DNA of 9,515 nt from Alphaproteobacteria bacterium (lineage in GTDB: Bacteria; Pseudomonadota; Alphaproteobacteria; Rhizobiales; Beijerinckiaceae). The notes below the pieces were generated by a model. That model had not been told where the DNA came from, ran no database searches, and was given only the letters and a program-made list of their open reading frames with translations. Location of the stretch: contig RFXE01000057.1 in assembly GCA_009921785.1 (NCBI GenBank), positions 1-9,515 on the forward strand, given 5' to 3'. Shown here piece after piece: positions 1 to 6,492 of the stretch (the first letter of the stretch is position 1; each line of letters opens with the position of its first letter). Made by a program: the position numbers and the translations under genes.

Positions 1-423
1 TATGATCCCTTCACGCCACTCTTAGCGAAGGGTGCCAATATCCGCGTCGACGCCACAACGGCTCTTCCGGAAGGCACGAGCAAAGCCTCGATCCATGACA
101 CAGAGACCACTTATGCGCTGATGATGCATCTCTCGACAGCGCTTGGTGTGAACTGCACTTATTGCCACAACTCACGGCAATTCGCGTCATGGGCTGAAAG
201 CCGTCCACAACGTGTCACAGCATGGCATGGCATTCACATGGTCAGTGAAGTGAATGAAACCTATCTCGGTTCGCTCCAATCGGTTTTCCCGAAAGAGCGA
301 CTCGGGCCTTCGGGCGATGTTGCGAAAGTCAATTGCGCAACCTGCCACCAAGGCGTCTACAAACCTCTTTATGGGGCAGCGATGGTCAAGGACTACGAGG
401 AGCTGCGCCAACCTAATCCCTGA
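1..423 (+). CDS. pufC: Photosynthetic reaction centre tetraheme cytochrome c subunit, C-terminal part (5' end outside window)
   Basis: PufC is the periplasmic cytochrome subunit bound to the reaction centre; its four c-type hemes re-reduce the photo-oxidised special pair. Only the last 140 codons are present, open from base 1 in frame 1. Two heme-binding CxxCH motifs are visible: CTYCH at 154-168 and CATCH at 334-348, which should be the third and fourth hemes. The helix just before CTYCH carries the Met pair (ALMMHLS) expected to supply the axial Met of the third heme. Family stretches such as NSRQFASWA, PQRVTAWHGI, RLGPSGDVAKVNCATCHQGV and KPLYGA are recognisable. The reading frame ends at a TGA followed 25 nt later by an intrinsic terminator, so this should be the last gene of the puf operon. 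The gene converges with the minus-strand operon that ends at idi. The call is firm; the missing N-terminus (lipobox, hemes 1 and 2) cannot be assessed. Confidence 0.96.
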   Translation, partial: YDPFTPLLAKGANIRVDATTALPEGTSKASIHDTETTYALMMHLSTALGVNCTYCHNSRQFASWAESRPQRVTAWHGIHMVSEVNETYLGSLQSVFPKERLGPSGDVAKVNCATCHQGVYKPLYGAAMVKDYEELRQPNP

Positions 424-448
424 GCGGTTGTTCCACCCAGGCGACTTG

Positions 449-478
449 CGCCGGAGCGAAAGCTCCGGCGTTTTTTTT
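449..478 (+). terminator. Intrinsic terminator of the puf operon
   Basis: A perfect 9-bp GC-rich stem (449-457 with 462-470) closed by a GAAA tetraloop is followed directly by eight T residues (471-478). It lies 25 nt after the pufC stop codon. This is a textbook rho-independent terminator for plus-strand transcription. The minus strand has no T-run after the stem, so it should not work well in the other direction. Confidence 0.93.
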
Positions 479-491
479 GATCTGTATTACT

Positions 492-518
492 GGGAGCGAA
501 AGCTTCGGCGTCTTTTTA
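492..518 (+). repeat. Decayed tandem copy of the puf terminator
   Basis: The stretch matches 452-478 at a constant offset of 40 bases: GGAGCGAAAGCT is shared, and CGGCGT plus a T-rich tail recur with a few substitutions. The stem is weakened to about five pairs (AGC-GAAA-GCT plus a G-T pair), but a T-rich tail (TCTTTTT) remains. It could be a back-up terminator or simply a decaying duplicate. Confidence 0.55.
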
Positions 519-524
519 TTACCC

Positions 525-553
525 GTCATTGCGAGCGAACGCGAAGCAATGAC
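525..553 (+). repeat. REP-like palindrome, copy 1
   Basis: GTCATTGC (525-532) and GCAATGAC (546-553) form a perfect 8-bp inverted repeat around a GC-rich centre (GAGCGAACGCGAA). This resembles the CGTCATTGCGAGCG…GCAATCC type of short dispersed palindrome that I recall from many alphaproteobacterial intergenic regions. A second, inverted copy lies at 610-640. Such elements often mark the gap between convergent genes and can stop or stabilise transcripts. The family assignment is from memory. Confidence 0.6.
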
Positions 554-609
554 AGCTGGTGATTCAAGAAAGAGCGCAATCGTGCCGCGGCGTTTATAAC
601 AACCATTAG

Positions 610-640
610 CTGGATTGCTTCGCTCCCACTCGCAATAACG
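610..640 (-). repeat. REP-like palindrome, copy 2 (inverted relative to copy 1)
   Basis: Read on the minus strand this starts CGTTATTGCGAG and ends GAAGCAATCCAG, the same core as copy 1 in the opposite orientation. ATTGC (614-618) pairs with GCAAT (632-636). It sits 32 nt after the idi stop and could serve as the 3' end of the minus-strand operon transcript, which is also T-rich there (two CTTTTT/TTTTT blocks at 647-661 on the minus strand). Apart from the terminator pair and these two palindromes I see no gene in 424-671. Confidence 0.55.
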
Positions 641-671
641 AATGAAATAAAAATAAAAAGAGAGCGTTTAC

Positions 672-1691
672 TCAATTGCGCAAAGGCGCTTTCCGCAACG
701 CGCGTAGATCTTTTGAGCCTGTGGCGAAGCACGCCAAGCGCAAAGCGCGGGCAAAAAATTCAACATGCCCGATGACCGCTTCTGTGCCCTTCATCGCGGG
801 CGATAAGAGCGCAGCCGCTTGACCAACAAGATCAGCACCTAGGCGAATTGCTTTCGCGGCATCAAGTCCGTTTCGCACGCCGCCGGAAGCGATCAATGAC
901 AGATCGGGAAAGCGCGCGTGAAGAGACGCGAGCGAATCAACCGTCGGAATGCCCCAGTCACGAAATAACTCACCGAGATCATGCGTTGGTTGATCAGGCG
1001 CACGACGACCTTCAACAGCCGCCCAACTTGTTCCGCCTGCGCCCGCGACATCGATGGCCGCGACACCGCATTCGAGTAAGCGCCGCGCGACATCACCCGA
1101 AATGCCAAAGCCGACTTCTTTCACAATAATGGGCTTTGCGAGTTTGGGAACAAGCTCGGCAATCGCCTGTGTTACACCGCGCCAATCATGATCGCCGTCT
1201 TTTTGCAAAACTTCCTGAACCGGATTGAGATGCAGGATCAAAGCATCCGCGCCAATCTCGTCAACGGCGCGGCGTGCATGATCAAGGCCCATGCCGTTTA
1301 CGAGCTGCACGGCACCGAGATTGGCATAGATCGGAATGGTCGGCGCGTAGTCGCGCAAATGGCGATCAAGCCCATGCGCCTTACCGCCTGAAAGCGCGAT
1401 ACGCTGTGAGCCGACACCCATCGCAAAGCCACAATGTTCGGCCGCTTCCGCAATCGCACGATTGATGCGATCAGAATCAGCGGGGCCACCTGTCATCGAT
1501 GAAGCGAGAAATGGAATTTTGAGCGTCTTGCCGAGAAAACGCGTCGAAAGATCAACCGCGTCAAAAGACAATTCGGGAAGCGCGTTGTGCTCAAACGCAA
1601 TGCCGTCAAAACCGGCAGAGGCGCTATGTCGGGCAGCGCCCGAAAGCACGATATCGATATGATCGCGTTTACGTTGTTCGATATCGGTCAT
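672..1691 (-). CDS. fni: Isopentenyl-diphosphate delta-isomerase, type 2 (FMN-dependent)
   Basis: The enzyme interconverts isopentenyl and dimethylallyl diphosphate in the cytoplasm. In this setting it would feed geranylgeranyl diphosphate synthesis for bacteriochlorophyll tails and carotenoids. The type 2 (FMN, TIM-barrel) family is recognised by RKRDH near residues 7-11, SSMTGG at 64-69, GSQR near 94, HLNPVQEVLQKDGDHDW at 154-170 (substrate- and metal-binding block), KEVGFGIS at 191-198, DVAGAGGTSW from 214 and ASGGVRNG at 268-275. The length of 339 residues is typical. I chose the ATG at 1691 because MTDIEQRKRDH is the usual N-terminus and a GGAG lies 8 nt upstream; an in-frame ATG nine codons earlier is less likely. 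It is the last gene of the operon, 49 nt after the cytochrome gene. It is unrelated to the type 1 (Nudix-fold) isomerase of some other phototrophs. Confidence 0.93.
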   Translation of the reverse strand: MTDIEQRKRDHIDIVLSGAARHSASAGFDGIAFEHNALPELSFDAVDLSTRFLGKTLKIPFLASSMTGGPADSDRINRAIAEAAEHCGFAMGVGSQRIALSGGKAHGLDRHLRDYAPTIPIYANLGAVQLVNGMGLDHARRAVDEIGADALILHLNPVQEVLQKDGDHDWRGVTQAIAELVPKLAKPIIVKEVGFGISGDVARRLLECGVAAIDVAGAGGTSWAAVEGRRAPDQPTHDLGELFRDWGIPTVDSLASLHARFPDLSLIASGGVRNGLDAAKAIRLGADLVGQAAALLSPAMKGTEAVIGHVEFFARALRLACFATGSKDLRALRKAPLRN

Positions 1692-1732
1692 TCGGCACTC
1701 CGAAGCGAAGCGCCGCATGACGGAAATTCAAA

Positions 1733-1755
1733 AAGACCTTTTACGGCTTGGTCTT
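1733..1755 (-). terminator. Weak terminator-like hairpin between cytochrome c2 and idi genes
   Basis: On the minus strand AAGACC (1755-1750) and GGTCTT (1738-1733) form a 6-bp stem around an 11-nt loop containing the cytochrome stop codon. Three more T residues follow. It is too weak and too loosely looped to be a confident terminator, but it could reduce read-through so that the cytochrome is made in excess over the isomerase. Confidence 0.25.
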
Positions 1756-2127
1756 GAGATAAGCGATCACGTCGGCCACTTCCTGCGGGTTTTTCAAACC
1801 AGCGAAGGCCATCTTCGTGCCGGGAACATAAGCCTTGGGATCGGGAAGATAGGCAGCAAGCGTCGCCTCGTCCCAGACGAGACCTTCCGCTGACTTGGCC
1901 TTCGCGCCGTCCGAATAGGAGTAACCCTCGACTGAGGCGCCCTTGCGGCCAACCACGCCCTTCAGCGTCGGGCCGATCTTGTTCACACCCTGCTCGTTCT
2001 CGTGGCAGGCCTTGCACTTGATAAACACTTTCTCGCCAGCGGCGGCATCGCCATCCGCGAATGCGGGGGTGGCGGCCATAAGCACTGCTGCAAGCGACGA
2101 GAGAACTAGAATCTTGGACATGGGCAT
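1741..2127 (-). CDS. cycA: Periplasmic cytochrome c2
   Basis: This is a small soluble class I c-type cytochrome. The probable role is shuttling electrons from the cytochrome bc1 complex to the reaction centre, here via the PufC hemes. A Sec signal peptide (MSKILVLSSLAAVLMAATPAFA, cleavage after residue 24) precedes the mature start DGDAAAGEKVF. The single heme site is CKACH at residues 38-42, IGPTLKGVVGR supplies the conserved GP loop, and PGTKMAF contains the axial Met106. The 128-residue precursor is the normal size. Two ATGs compete, at 2127 and 2121; an AGGAAGGA purine run just upstream suits both, and MSKILVL (2121) is the more usual-looking start. It follows the small membrane-protein gene by 41 nt. 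Linkage to pufC and bch genes supports a photosynthetic rather than purely respiratory role, though it could serve both. Confidence 0.9.
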   Translation of the reverse strand: MPMSKILVLSSLAAVLMAATPAFADGDAAAGEKVFIKCKACHENEQGVNKIGPTLKGVVGRKGASVEGYSYSDGAKAKSAEGLVWDEATLAAYLPDPKAYVPGTKMAFAGLKNPQEVADVIAYLKTKP

Positions 2128-2168
2128 CTTCCTTCCTGAAGTCGGCCGTTTTGTCAGACGACACCATC

Positions 2169-2471
2169 TTACGCGCGCCCCTCATAGTCCGGATTAGTCC
2201 GAGCCGAAACAATCTTCAGGCTGAGCTCAATTAAGTGAGCGATAAAGCTTGCCCCCATACACAAAGCGATCACACCCAAACTGCCCCCCGTAAGGGCGAC
2301 GCGTAAGGCCAGCACCAGCGCCGCTCCGGCGAGTAGCGCTGCCCAAAATCCGGGAATGAGGCGCGATAGGCCTTTTTTTCGAAGAAAAAGGCCAAGAAAG
2401 ACCGCCTCAATCGCCATTACAGCAACGATAAGATCGGCGGCGTGGCCGCTCGCAACAAAGTCCTCAATCAT
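2169..2471 (-). CDS. Small three-helix membrane protein of unknown function
   Basis: I do not recognise a named family. The predicted 100-residue product has three hydrophobic segments (about residues 12-31, 39-60 and 63-83) separated by a short basic loop (RKKGLSR, 31-37), and ends in a polar tail (SARTNPDYEGRA). Single His residues sit at 10 and 79. I chose the ATG at 2471 because it overlaps the tspO stop codon by 8 nt and has GGAG 9 nt upstream inside tspO. An upstream in-frame ATG at 2507 would bury twelve more residues in tspO. Its position between tspO and cytochrome c2 in a compact operon suggests it is translated with TspO and may work in the same membrane, but no function can be claimed. 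The clean frame, helix pattern and coupling argue it is real. Confidence 0.75.
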   Translation of the reverse strand: MIEDFVASGHAADLIVAVMAIEAVFLGLFLRKKGLSRLIPGFWAALLAGAALVLALRVALTGGSLGVIALCMGASFIAHLIELSLKIVSARTNPDYEGRA

Positions 2472-2970
2472 GCTGCACGGCTCCAAAAGGGCGATTGAGG
2501 ACAACAATCCGCCAATTCAACAAGCTCGCGATAGCGACCCAGACGAGATAGGGCAAAAAATAGAGAGCCGCGGCCAATGAATGGCTTCCGAGCACGATCA
2601 TGACCGCAAGAATGGACAACCAAAAAATGATCACTTCAACAAAGGCCCAGTCCGGGCGGCGCATCGCGAAGAAGATCGCATTCCAAAGAATATTGAGTCC
2701 CGCATTCACGCCGAGAACCACCACACATTGCCAATAGGTATCGGCATCCGGCGCGGCCTGAAGCCCCTTCGCCGCGCCAAGCGTGGCACAGACTAGAACG
2801 AGCGTCCAAATCGGACCAAAGGCCCAATCCGGCGGCTTCCATCCGGGAAACTTCATCGAGCGATACCAAGGCCCCGTATCGGTCATGAAACCGCCTGCGC
2901 CCGCCACAAGAATGGCCGCCGCCGCAGAGCCCGCCAAGGCCGTAAGATAACCGGGATCGAAATCGATCAT
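2464..2970 (-). CDS. tspO: TspO/MBR family tryptophan-rich sensory protein
   Basis: TspO is a five-helix membrane protein that binds porphyrins. In Rhodobacter it lowers photosynthesis gene expression under oxygen, through the PpsR/AppA-linked circuit. The sequence carries the family hallmarks: GPWYRSMKFPGWKPPDWAFGPIWT at residues 33-56, LNILWNAIFFAMRRPDWAF at 92-110, and YLVWVAIASLLNWRIVVLN at 141-159, with many Trp residues. The length of 168 residues fits the family. The start ATG overlaps the bchP stop (ATGA, 4-nt overlap) and lacks its own Shine-Dalgarno sequence, so translation probably depends on coupling from bchP. It sits in the same operon as ppsR and aerR, placing three regulatory proteins in one transcription unit. 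Whether it acts as sensor, transporter or porphyrin-degrading protein cannot be read from sequence. Confidence 0.95.
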   Translation of the reverse strand: MIDFDPGYLTALAGSAAAAILVAGAGGFMTDTGPWYRSMKFPGWKPPDWAFGPIWTLVLVCATLGAAKGLQAAPDADTYWQCVVVLGVNAGLNILWNAIFFAMRRPDWAFVEVIIFWLSILAVMIVLGSHSLAAALYFLPYLVWVAIASLLNWRIVVLNRPFGAVQHD

Positions 2971-4172
2971 GCCGGTTTCACCAACCCCAGAAGATGCGCC
3001 ATGTCCTTGAAGAAGATCTTCACATGCGCAAGCGGATCAGCGCGCACGAGTTTCTTTTCCGTGTAAGACTGCCACGTTAAACGTTGCACATCTTTATCGG
3101 CGCACATGGATACAAAACGTTCACGCAATCCATCTGTGCGATACCAGAATTTCTGCATGATCCCGAGAATGAAAAACACGCGTCCATGATCTTTCATGAA
3201 GGCTTTGCGCGCATGTTGTAATGCGCGCGCATCACCAGTGACGAGACAGGCTTCCACCGCCTCAGCCGCCAAACGCCCACCAAGCATCGCATAATAAATC
3301 CCCTCACCTGATGCCGGTGCAACGACACCTGCCGCATCGCCCGCGAGGAGAACATCGCGGCCATTGTCCCACCGCTTTAATGGTTTCAAAGGAATCGGCG
3401 CACCTTCTTTGCGAATCGTTTCAAGCGACGCGAAGCCCGCATCACGGCGCAACGCCGCTACCGATCCTTTCAAAGAAAAACCTTTATTGGCGCTGCCTGT
3501 GCCAATGCTCATCGTCGATCCATGCGGAAACACCCAGGCATAGAAATCAGGCGATAATGTTCCGCGATAATATACATCACAACGTGCGGACTCATAGGCG
3601 GCACTATCAGACTGAGGGGCTTTAACAATCTCGTGATAAGCAAAGACATAAGGCATACGATCACCGCCACGAATTGTATCGCGCGCGACTTTTGACAAAG
3701 CGCCGTCAGCGCCAATCACGAGACGCGCTGTAATCGAGGCTTCTTGACCGTCTGCATTTTTATAAATGATACGCGGCGTGCCATCGCCTTCGCGCTCAAA
3801 ACGCTCATAAGTACCCGTCATGCGATGCGCGCCCGATGCTGCTGCGCGTTCCCGCAACCATTCATCAAAATGATCGCGATCAACCATACCAACATAAGAA
3901 CCTTCAACAGGCATATCGACATGACGACCTGATGGCGACACGATGCGCGCGCAATTGACTCTTGCAACAATCAACTCATCGGGAATTGAAAAATCACGAA
4001 TGAGACGCGGCGGAATAGCCCCGCCACAAGGTTTGATGCGCCCTGCACGATCAAGCAATGCAACACTGCGGCCCGCACGTGCAAGATCATCAGCAGCGGT
4101 TGCGCCCGAAGGGCCACCACCAATCACGACAACATCGAAAATGTTTGACTCATTCTGAAGATGCGATGTCAT
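2967..4172 (-). CDS. bchP: Geranylgeranyl reductase (bacteriochlorophyll tail reduction)
   Basis: BchP uses NADPH to reduce three double bonds of the geranylgeranyl tail on bacteriochlorophyllide, giving the phytyl form. It is a flavoprotein-type reductase. Visible features are the N-terminal dinucleotide fold with GGGPSG at residues 18-23, the BchP-specific RIKPCGGAIPPRLIRDFSIPD block from about residue 45, GMVDRDHFDEWLR near 95-107, VIGADG at 152-157, and the second FAD motif GDAAGVVAPASGEG from 278. I chose the ATG at 4172 (401 residues) because family members begin just before the nucleotide-binding fold. It has GGAGG 9 nt upstream and follows the preceding stop by one base. An in-frame ATG 36 codons upstream would lie wholly inside the upstream gene. 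The neighbours BCH2-type gene and bchG are the classic G-orf428-P order. Confidence 0.95.
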   Translation of the reverse strand: MTSHLQNESNIFDVVVIGGGPSGATAADDLARAGRSVALLDRAGRIKPCGGAIPPRLIRDFSIPDELIVARVNCARIVSPSGRHVDMPVEGSYVGMVDRDHFDEWLRERAAASGAHRMTGTYERFEREGDGTPRIIYKNADGQEASITARLVIGADGALSKVARDTIRGGDRMPYVFAYHEIVKAPQSDSAAYESARCDVYYRGTLSPDFYAWVFPHGSTMSIGTGSANKGFSLKGSVAALRRDAGFASLETIRKEGAPIPLKPLKRWDNGRDVLLAGDAAGVVAPASGEGIYYAMLGGRLAAEAVEACLVTGDARALQHARKAFMKDHGRVFFILGIMQKFWYRTDGLRERFVSMCADKDVQRLTWQSYTEKKLVRADPLAHVKIFFKDMAHLLGLVKPA

Positions 4173-4173
4173 G

Positions 4174-5529
4174 TCAACGTCCCTCCACGCCGATTTCATG
4201 GCCCGCTGCAAGAACAAGCGGATTTTGATTTTCTGACTGTGCAGCATGGCGACCAATCGATGTGGCGAGCCATGCAGCAATCACAAATAACAGGGCTTCA
4301 AGGGCAAAGACGGACGCGTAAGCAATTTCCGGCGCGTCCATAAAGATGCGGAAAAAATCTGAGAGACCCGTTCCCGCGACGCCACCTAAACCGAACGCAA
4401 CCGCTTGTGCCGCGCCGAACAAACCCATGCGCAGACCTTCATGCTCGGCACCCTCTGCGCGCGCCGATGAGAACATCGATCCAATGGCCGCCACCGCATA
4501 AACGCCATTGGCGAAACCCAAAGCAAAAACAGAAGCCGAAATTGGCCAAGGCGGGCCCATACGAGCCGCGACAACAAGACCGATCAATGCGAGAGATGAT
4601 CCAAAACAACCCAGCATGACCCAATTGCGCAATTCCATGAATCGATTGCGGTTGAAGAGAGTTGCTAAAACACCAACCAAAATCATGCCCATCAAAACGC
4701 CGCCATTCTGCATACCGGAAAGGGAGGCGGTTTGCCCCGGCGTTAATCCGAAGCGAAGGGCTGCAAAAGGTTCGAGAATGAGATCCTGCGCGCTATAGGC
4801 AAGCATCGAGATAAACACGAAAATAGCAAAGCGCCGCGCTTCCGCCATACGCCACACATGCGAGAAGGCCTCACGAAATTCTGGCTTCGCTGCGCCCTCA
4901 GTCGATTCTGCAACCGTCTTTAGTTTTTGCTGCGGCTCAAGCCGATAGAGCGCGATCAATGAAATCAAAAAGGCAATGCCGCAAATCGCACTGGCGAGAG
5001 ACACAAGCCGCATCGGGCTGAATGGATCAAGAAAATGTCCGACAAAGGCTGATGTCAAAATAAAGCCAACAATCATCATGATCCAGACAATTGTTGCCGC
5101 AGCCGCGCGTTTCTCGCGCTCAACATGACTGGCAAGAAAAATCAGCAAAGATGTTCCCGCTGCACCAACACCGATACCGATTAAAGTGAATGCGATAAAG
5201 GCTACACCTAAACCGATAATTGCCGAAGAGGCGGTCAAACCGACAGACAAAGACGCCAGCGCCCCACCCAATGCGAGAATAGCCATACCGCCGATGATCC
5301 ACGGCGTACGGCGCGCACCCTGATCAGATCCATGACCCCACCGCGGACGAAGGACTTGCAACGCGTAATGCCATGTCACGAGCAAGCCCGGCACGAGTGC
5401 GGGCAAAGCCAATTCGACAATCATCAAACGATTGATGGTTGAAGTTGTGAGCACGACAATGCCGCCTAAAGCAGCCTGAACAAGGCCAACGCGAATGATA
5501 CCGAACCAGCCGAGATGTGCGCTCGCCAT
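4174..5529 (-). CDS. BCH2/PucC-family MFS transporter (ORF428/LhaA type)
   Basis: This is a polytopic membrane protein of the BCH2 branch of the major facilitator superfamily. Relatives (PucC, LhaA, ORF428/bch2) assist assembly of light-harvesting complexes, probably by handling bacteriochlorophyll. The 451 residues contain about 12 hydrophobic helices. Family signatures are LGWFGIIRVGLVQAALGGIVV near the N-terminus, TTSTINRLMIVELALPALVPG from residue 28, and GHGSDQGARRTPWIIGG at 65-81, an MFS motif A-like loop. FANGVYAVAAIGSM further along is also typical. The start is well set: AGGAGG lies 5 nt before the ATG, partly within the last bchG codons, and the bchG TAG is separated from the ATG by one base. 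Position between bchG and bchP matches ORF428 of Rhodobacter rather than pucC, which is usually with pucBA. The substrate is not known. Confidence 0.92.
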   Translation of the reverse strand: MASAHLGWFGIIRVGLVQAALGGIVVLTTSTINRLMIVELALPALVPGLLVTWHYALQVLRPRWGHGSDQGARRTPWIIGGMAILALGGALASLSVGLTASSAIIGLGVAFIAFTLIGIGVGAAGTSLLIFLASHVEREKRAAAATIVWIMMIVGFILTSAFVGHFLDPFSPMRLVSLASAICGIAFLISLIALYRLEPQQKLKTVAESTEGAAKPEFREAFSHVWRMAEARRFAIFVFISMLAYSAQDLILEPFAALRFGLTPGQTASLSGMQNGGVLMGMILVGVLATLFNRNRFMELRNWVMLGCFGSSLALIGLVVAARMGPPWPISASVFALGFANGVYAVAAIGSMFSSARAEGAEHEGLRMGLFGAAQAVAFGLGGVAGTGLSDFFRIFMDAPEIAYASVFALEALLFVIAAWLATSIGRHAAQSENQNPLVLAAGHEIGVEGR

Positions 5530-5530
5530 C

Positions 5531-6439
5531 CTATCCTCCTGCTATGCTACGAACAGCAAAAGCCGAAACCAACATGCCGAGCACATAAAGCGTTGTGCCG
5601 GTTGCATTATAGAAAGCCGCTTGGCCTTTCGGATCTTTCAAGAGACGCCGCATGAGAAAGCCCTGCGCAATCAGCAAGGCCACAACACCAAGCGCGTGAT
5701 AAGGACGGTCCCAAGAATTCAGCAAAGCGATGACGATAATCTGCGGTACCGCCATCACGGCGCAGGCCAATAAAGCGGCGCGCTCAACGCCGAGCTTTGC
5801 CGGCAATGAGCCGATCCCCATTTTGAGATCGCCTTCGACCGATTTGAAATCATTGAGCGTCATGATGCCATGCGCGCCGATGCTGTAGAGCAGCGCGAGC
5901 AGGAGAATCGGCGTTGAAGGCACACCACCTTGCAACGCGGCCGCACCCGTGAACCAAGGCAACCCCTCATAGCAAAGACCAACAGCCGCGTTGCCCCACC
6001 ATCCATTGCGCTTCAATCGCACCGGCGGCGCGCTATAGGCCCAAGCCGCAATAAGTCCGAAGACCGCCGCCCAGAACACCGCTTGCCCAAGCAGCGCGGC
6101 GACAATCAGCGACACGCCGCTCCAGATAATGCCGATGGCAAGACCCCAGCGTCCGGGGATACGGCCTGAGGGAATCGGACGGTTCGGTTCGTTGAGGGCA
6201 TCAACATGGCGATCATACCAGTCATTGACCGCCTGGCTCGTGCCGCAGACGAGCGGACCGGACAGCGCCACACCTAGCGCCAAAAGATCGAGATGCTCGA
6301 GAACGGGAACGCCGGAGGACACAACACCGCAGCCAAACGCCCACATCGGCGCGAACCACGTAATCGGCTTCAAGAGCTCAAGAATAGCCGAAGGCGCTGG
6401 CAGCGCGAAGGTCGAGCGCGTAGAGACCGAATTCACCAT
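5531..6439 (-). CDS. bchG: Bacteriochlorophyll a synthase (bacteriochlorophyllide geranylgeranyl transferase)
   Basis: BchG is an integral membrane UbiA-superfamily prenyltransferase that esterifies bacteriochlorophyllide a with geranylgeranyl diphosphate. The first metal/diphosphate motif is NDWYDRHVD at residues 72-80, continued by the family block ALNEPNRPIPSGRIPG. The second is NDFKSVEGD at 196-204. About eight or nine hydrophobic helices and a length of 302 residues agree with the family. The N-terminal LLKPITWFAPMWAFGCG is also characteristic. The ATG at 6439 has no recognisable Shine-Dalgarno sequence. Instead a promoter-like element lies so close that the transcript might begin at the ATG itself (see the entry at 6446-6474). 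The last codons supply the ribosome site for the next gene, so BchG and the BCH2 protein should be translationally coupled. The gene follows ppsR by 53 nt. Confidence 0.95.
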   Translation of the reverse strand: MVNSVSTRSTFALPAPSAILELLKPITWFAPMWAFGCGVVSSGVPVLEHLDLLALGVALSGPLVCGTSQAVNDWYDRHVDALNEPNRPIPSGRIPGRWGLAIGIIWSGVSLIVAALLGQAVFWAAVFGLIAAWAYSAPPVRLKRNGWWGNAAVGLCYEGLPWFTGAAALQGGVPSTPILLLALLYSIGAHGIMTLNDFKSVEGDLKMGIGSLPAKLGVERAALLACAVMAVPQIIVIALLNSWDRPYHALGVVALLIAQGFLMRRLLKDPKGQAAFYNATGTTLYVLGMLVSAFAVRSIAGG

Positions 6440-6445
6440 AGCGAG

Positions 6446-6474
6446 ACGGTATGCCTGACAGTTTTTTCTGTCAA
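6446..6474 (-). promoter_or_regulatory. Candidate internal promoter for bchG
   Basis: On the minus strand a perfect -35 TTGACA (6474-6469) is followed after 17 nt by TACCGT (6451-6446), a weak -10. The expected transcription start falls about 6-7 nt further, at or next to the bchG ATG (6439), which would give a leaderless message. The gene's lack of a Shine-Dalgarno sequence fits this. It is pattern-based only, and the -10 matches the consensus at just three positions. Confidence 0.4.
6456..6473. repeat. Perfect inverted repeat TGACAG-N6-CTGTCA before bchG
   Basis: TGACAG (6456-6461) and CTGTCA (6468-6473) flank six T residues on the plus strand. The repeat contains a GACA and a TGTC half-site exactly 8 bp apart, the spacing known between paired CrtJ/PpsR palindromes. 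It may be part of an operator, or a small hairpin between ppsR and bchG. Confidence 0.6.
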
Positions 6475-6486
6475 TTCAAGCTGACG
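6469..6486. promoter_or_regulatory. Candidate PpsR operator upstream of bchG
   Basis: TGTC-N10-GACG (6469-6486) matches the extended PpsR/CrtJ pattern TGTC-N10-GACA at every defined base but the last. On the minus strand it reads CGTCAGCTTGAATTGACA and ends in the -35 hexamer TTGACA of the candidate bchG promoter, so bound repressor would block polymerase. Thirteen of 18 positions equal the bchF-side site at 9140-9157. Confidence 0.5.
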
Positions 6487-6492
6487 GAAAGA

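Noticed and set aside
424..671. A small gene in the pufC-idi gap
   Set aside because: Open frames here run through the terminator and palindromes, have no credible ribosome site and show no protein-like composition.
1688..2212. Long open frame overlapping the cytochrome c2 gene on the same strand in another frame
   Set aside because: Its translation is basic, low-complexity and unlike any family, whereas the overlapping frame gives a complete cytochrome c2 with signal peptide and CxxCH.
3311..3625. Plus-strand open frames antisense to bchP and other minus-strand genes
   Set aside because: They are mirror shadows of strongly conserved coding sequence and lack start signals and recognisable domains.
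4173..4280. 36-residue N-terminal extension of BchP
   Set aside because: It lies entirely inside the upstream MFS gene, is unlike known BchP N-termini, and the ATG at 4172 has a good ribosome site.
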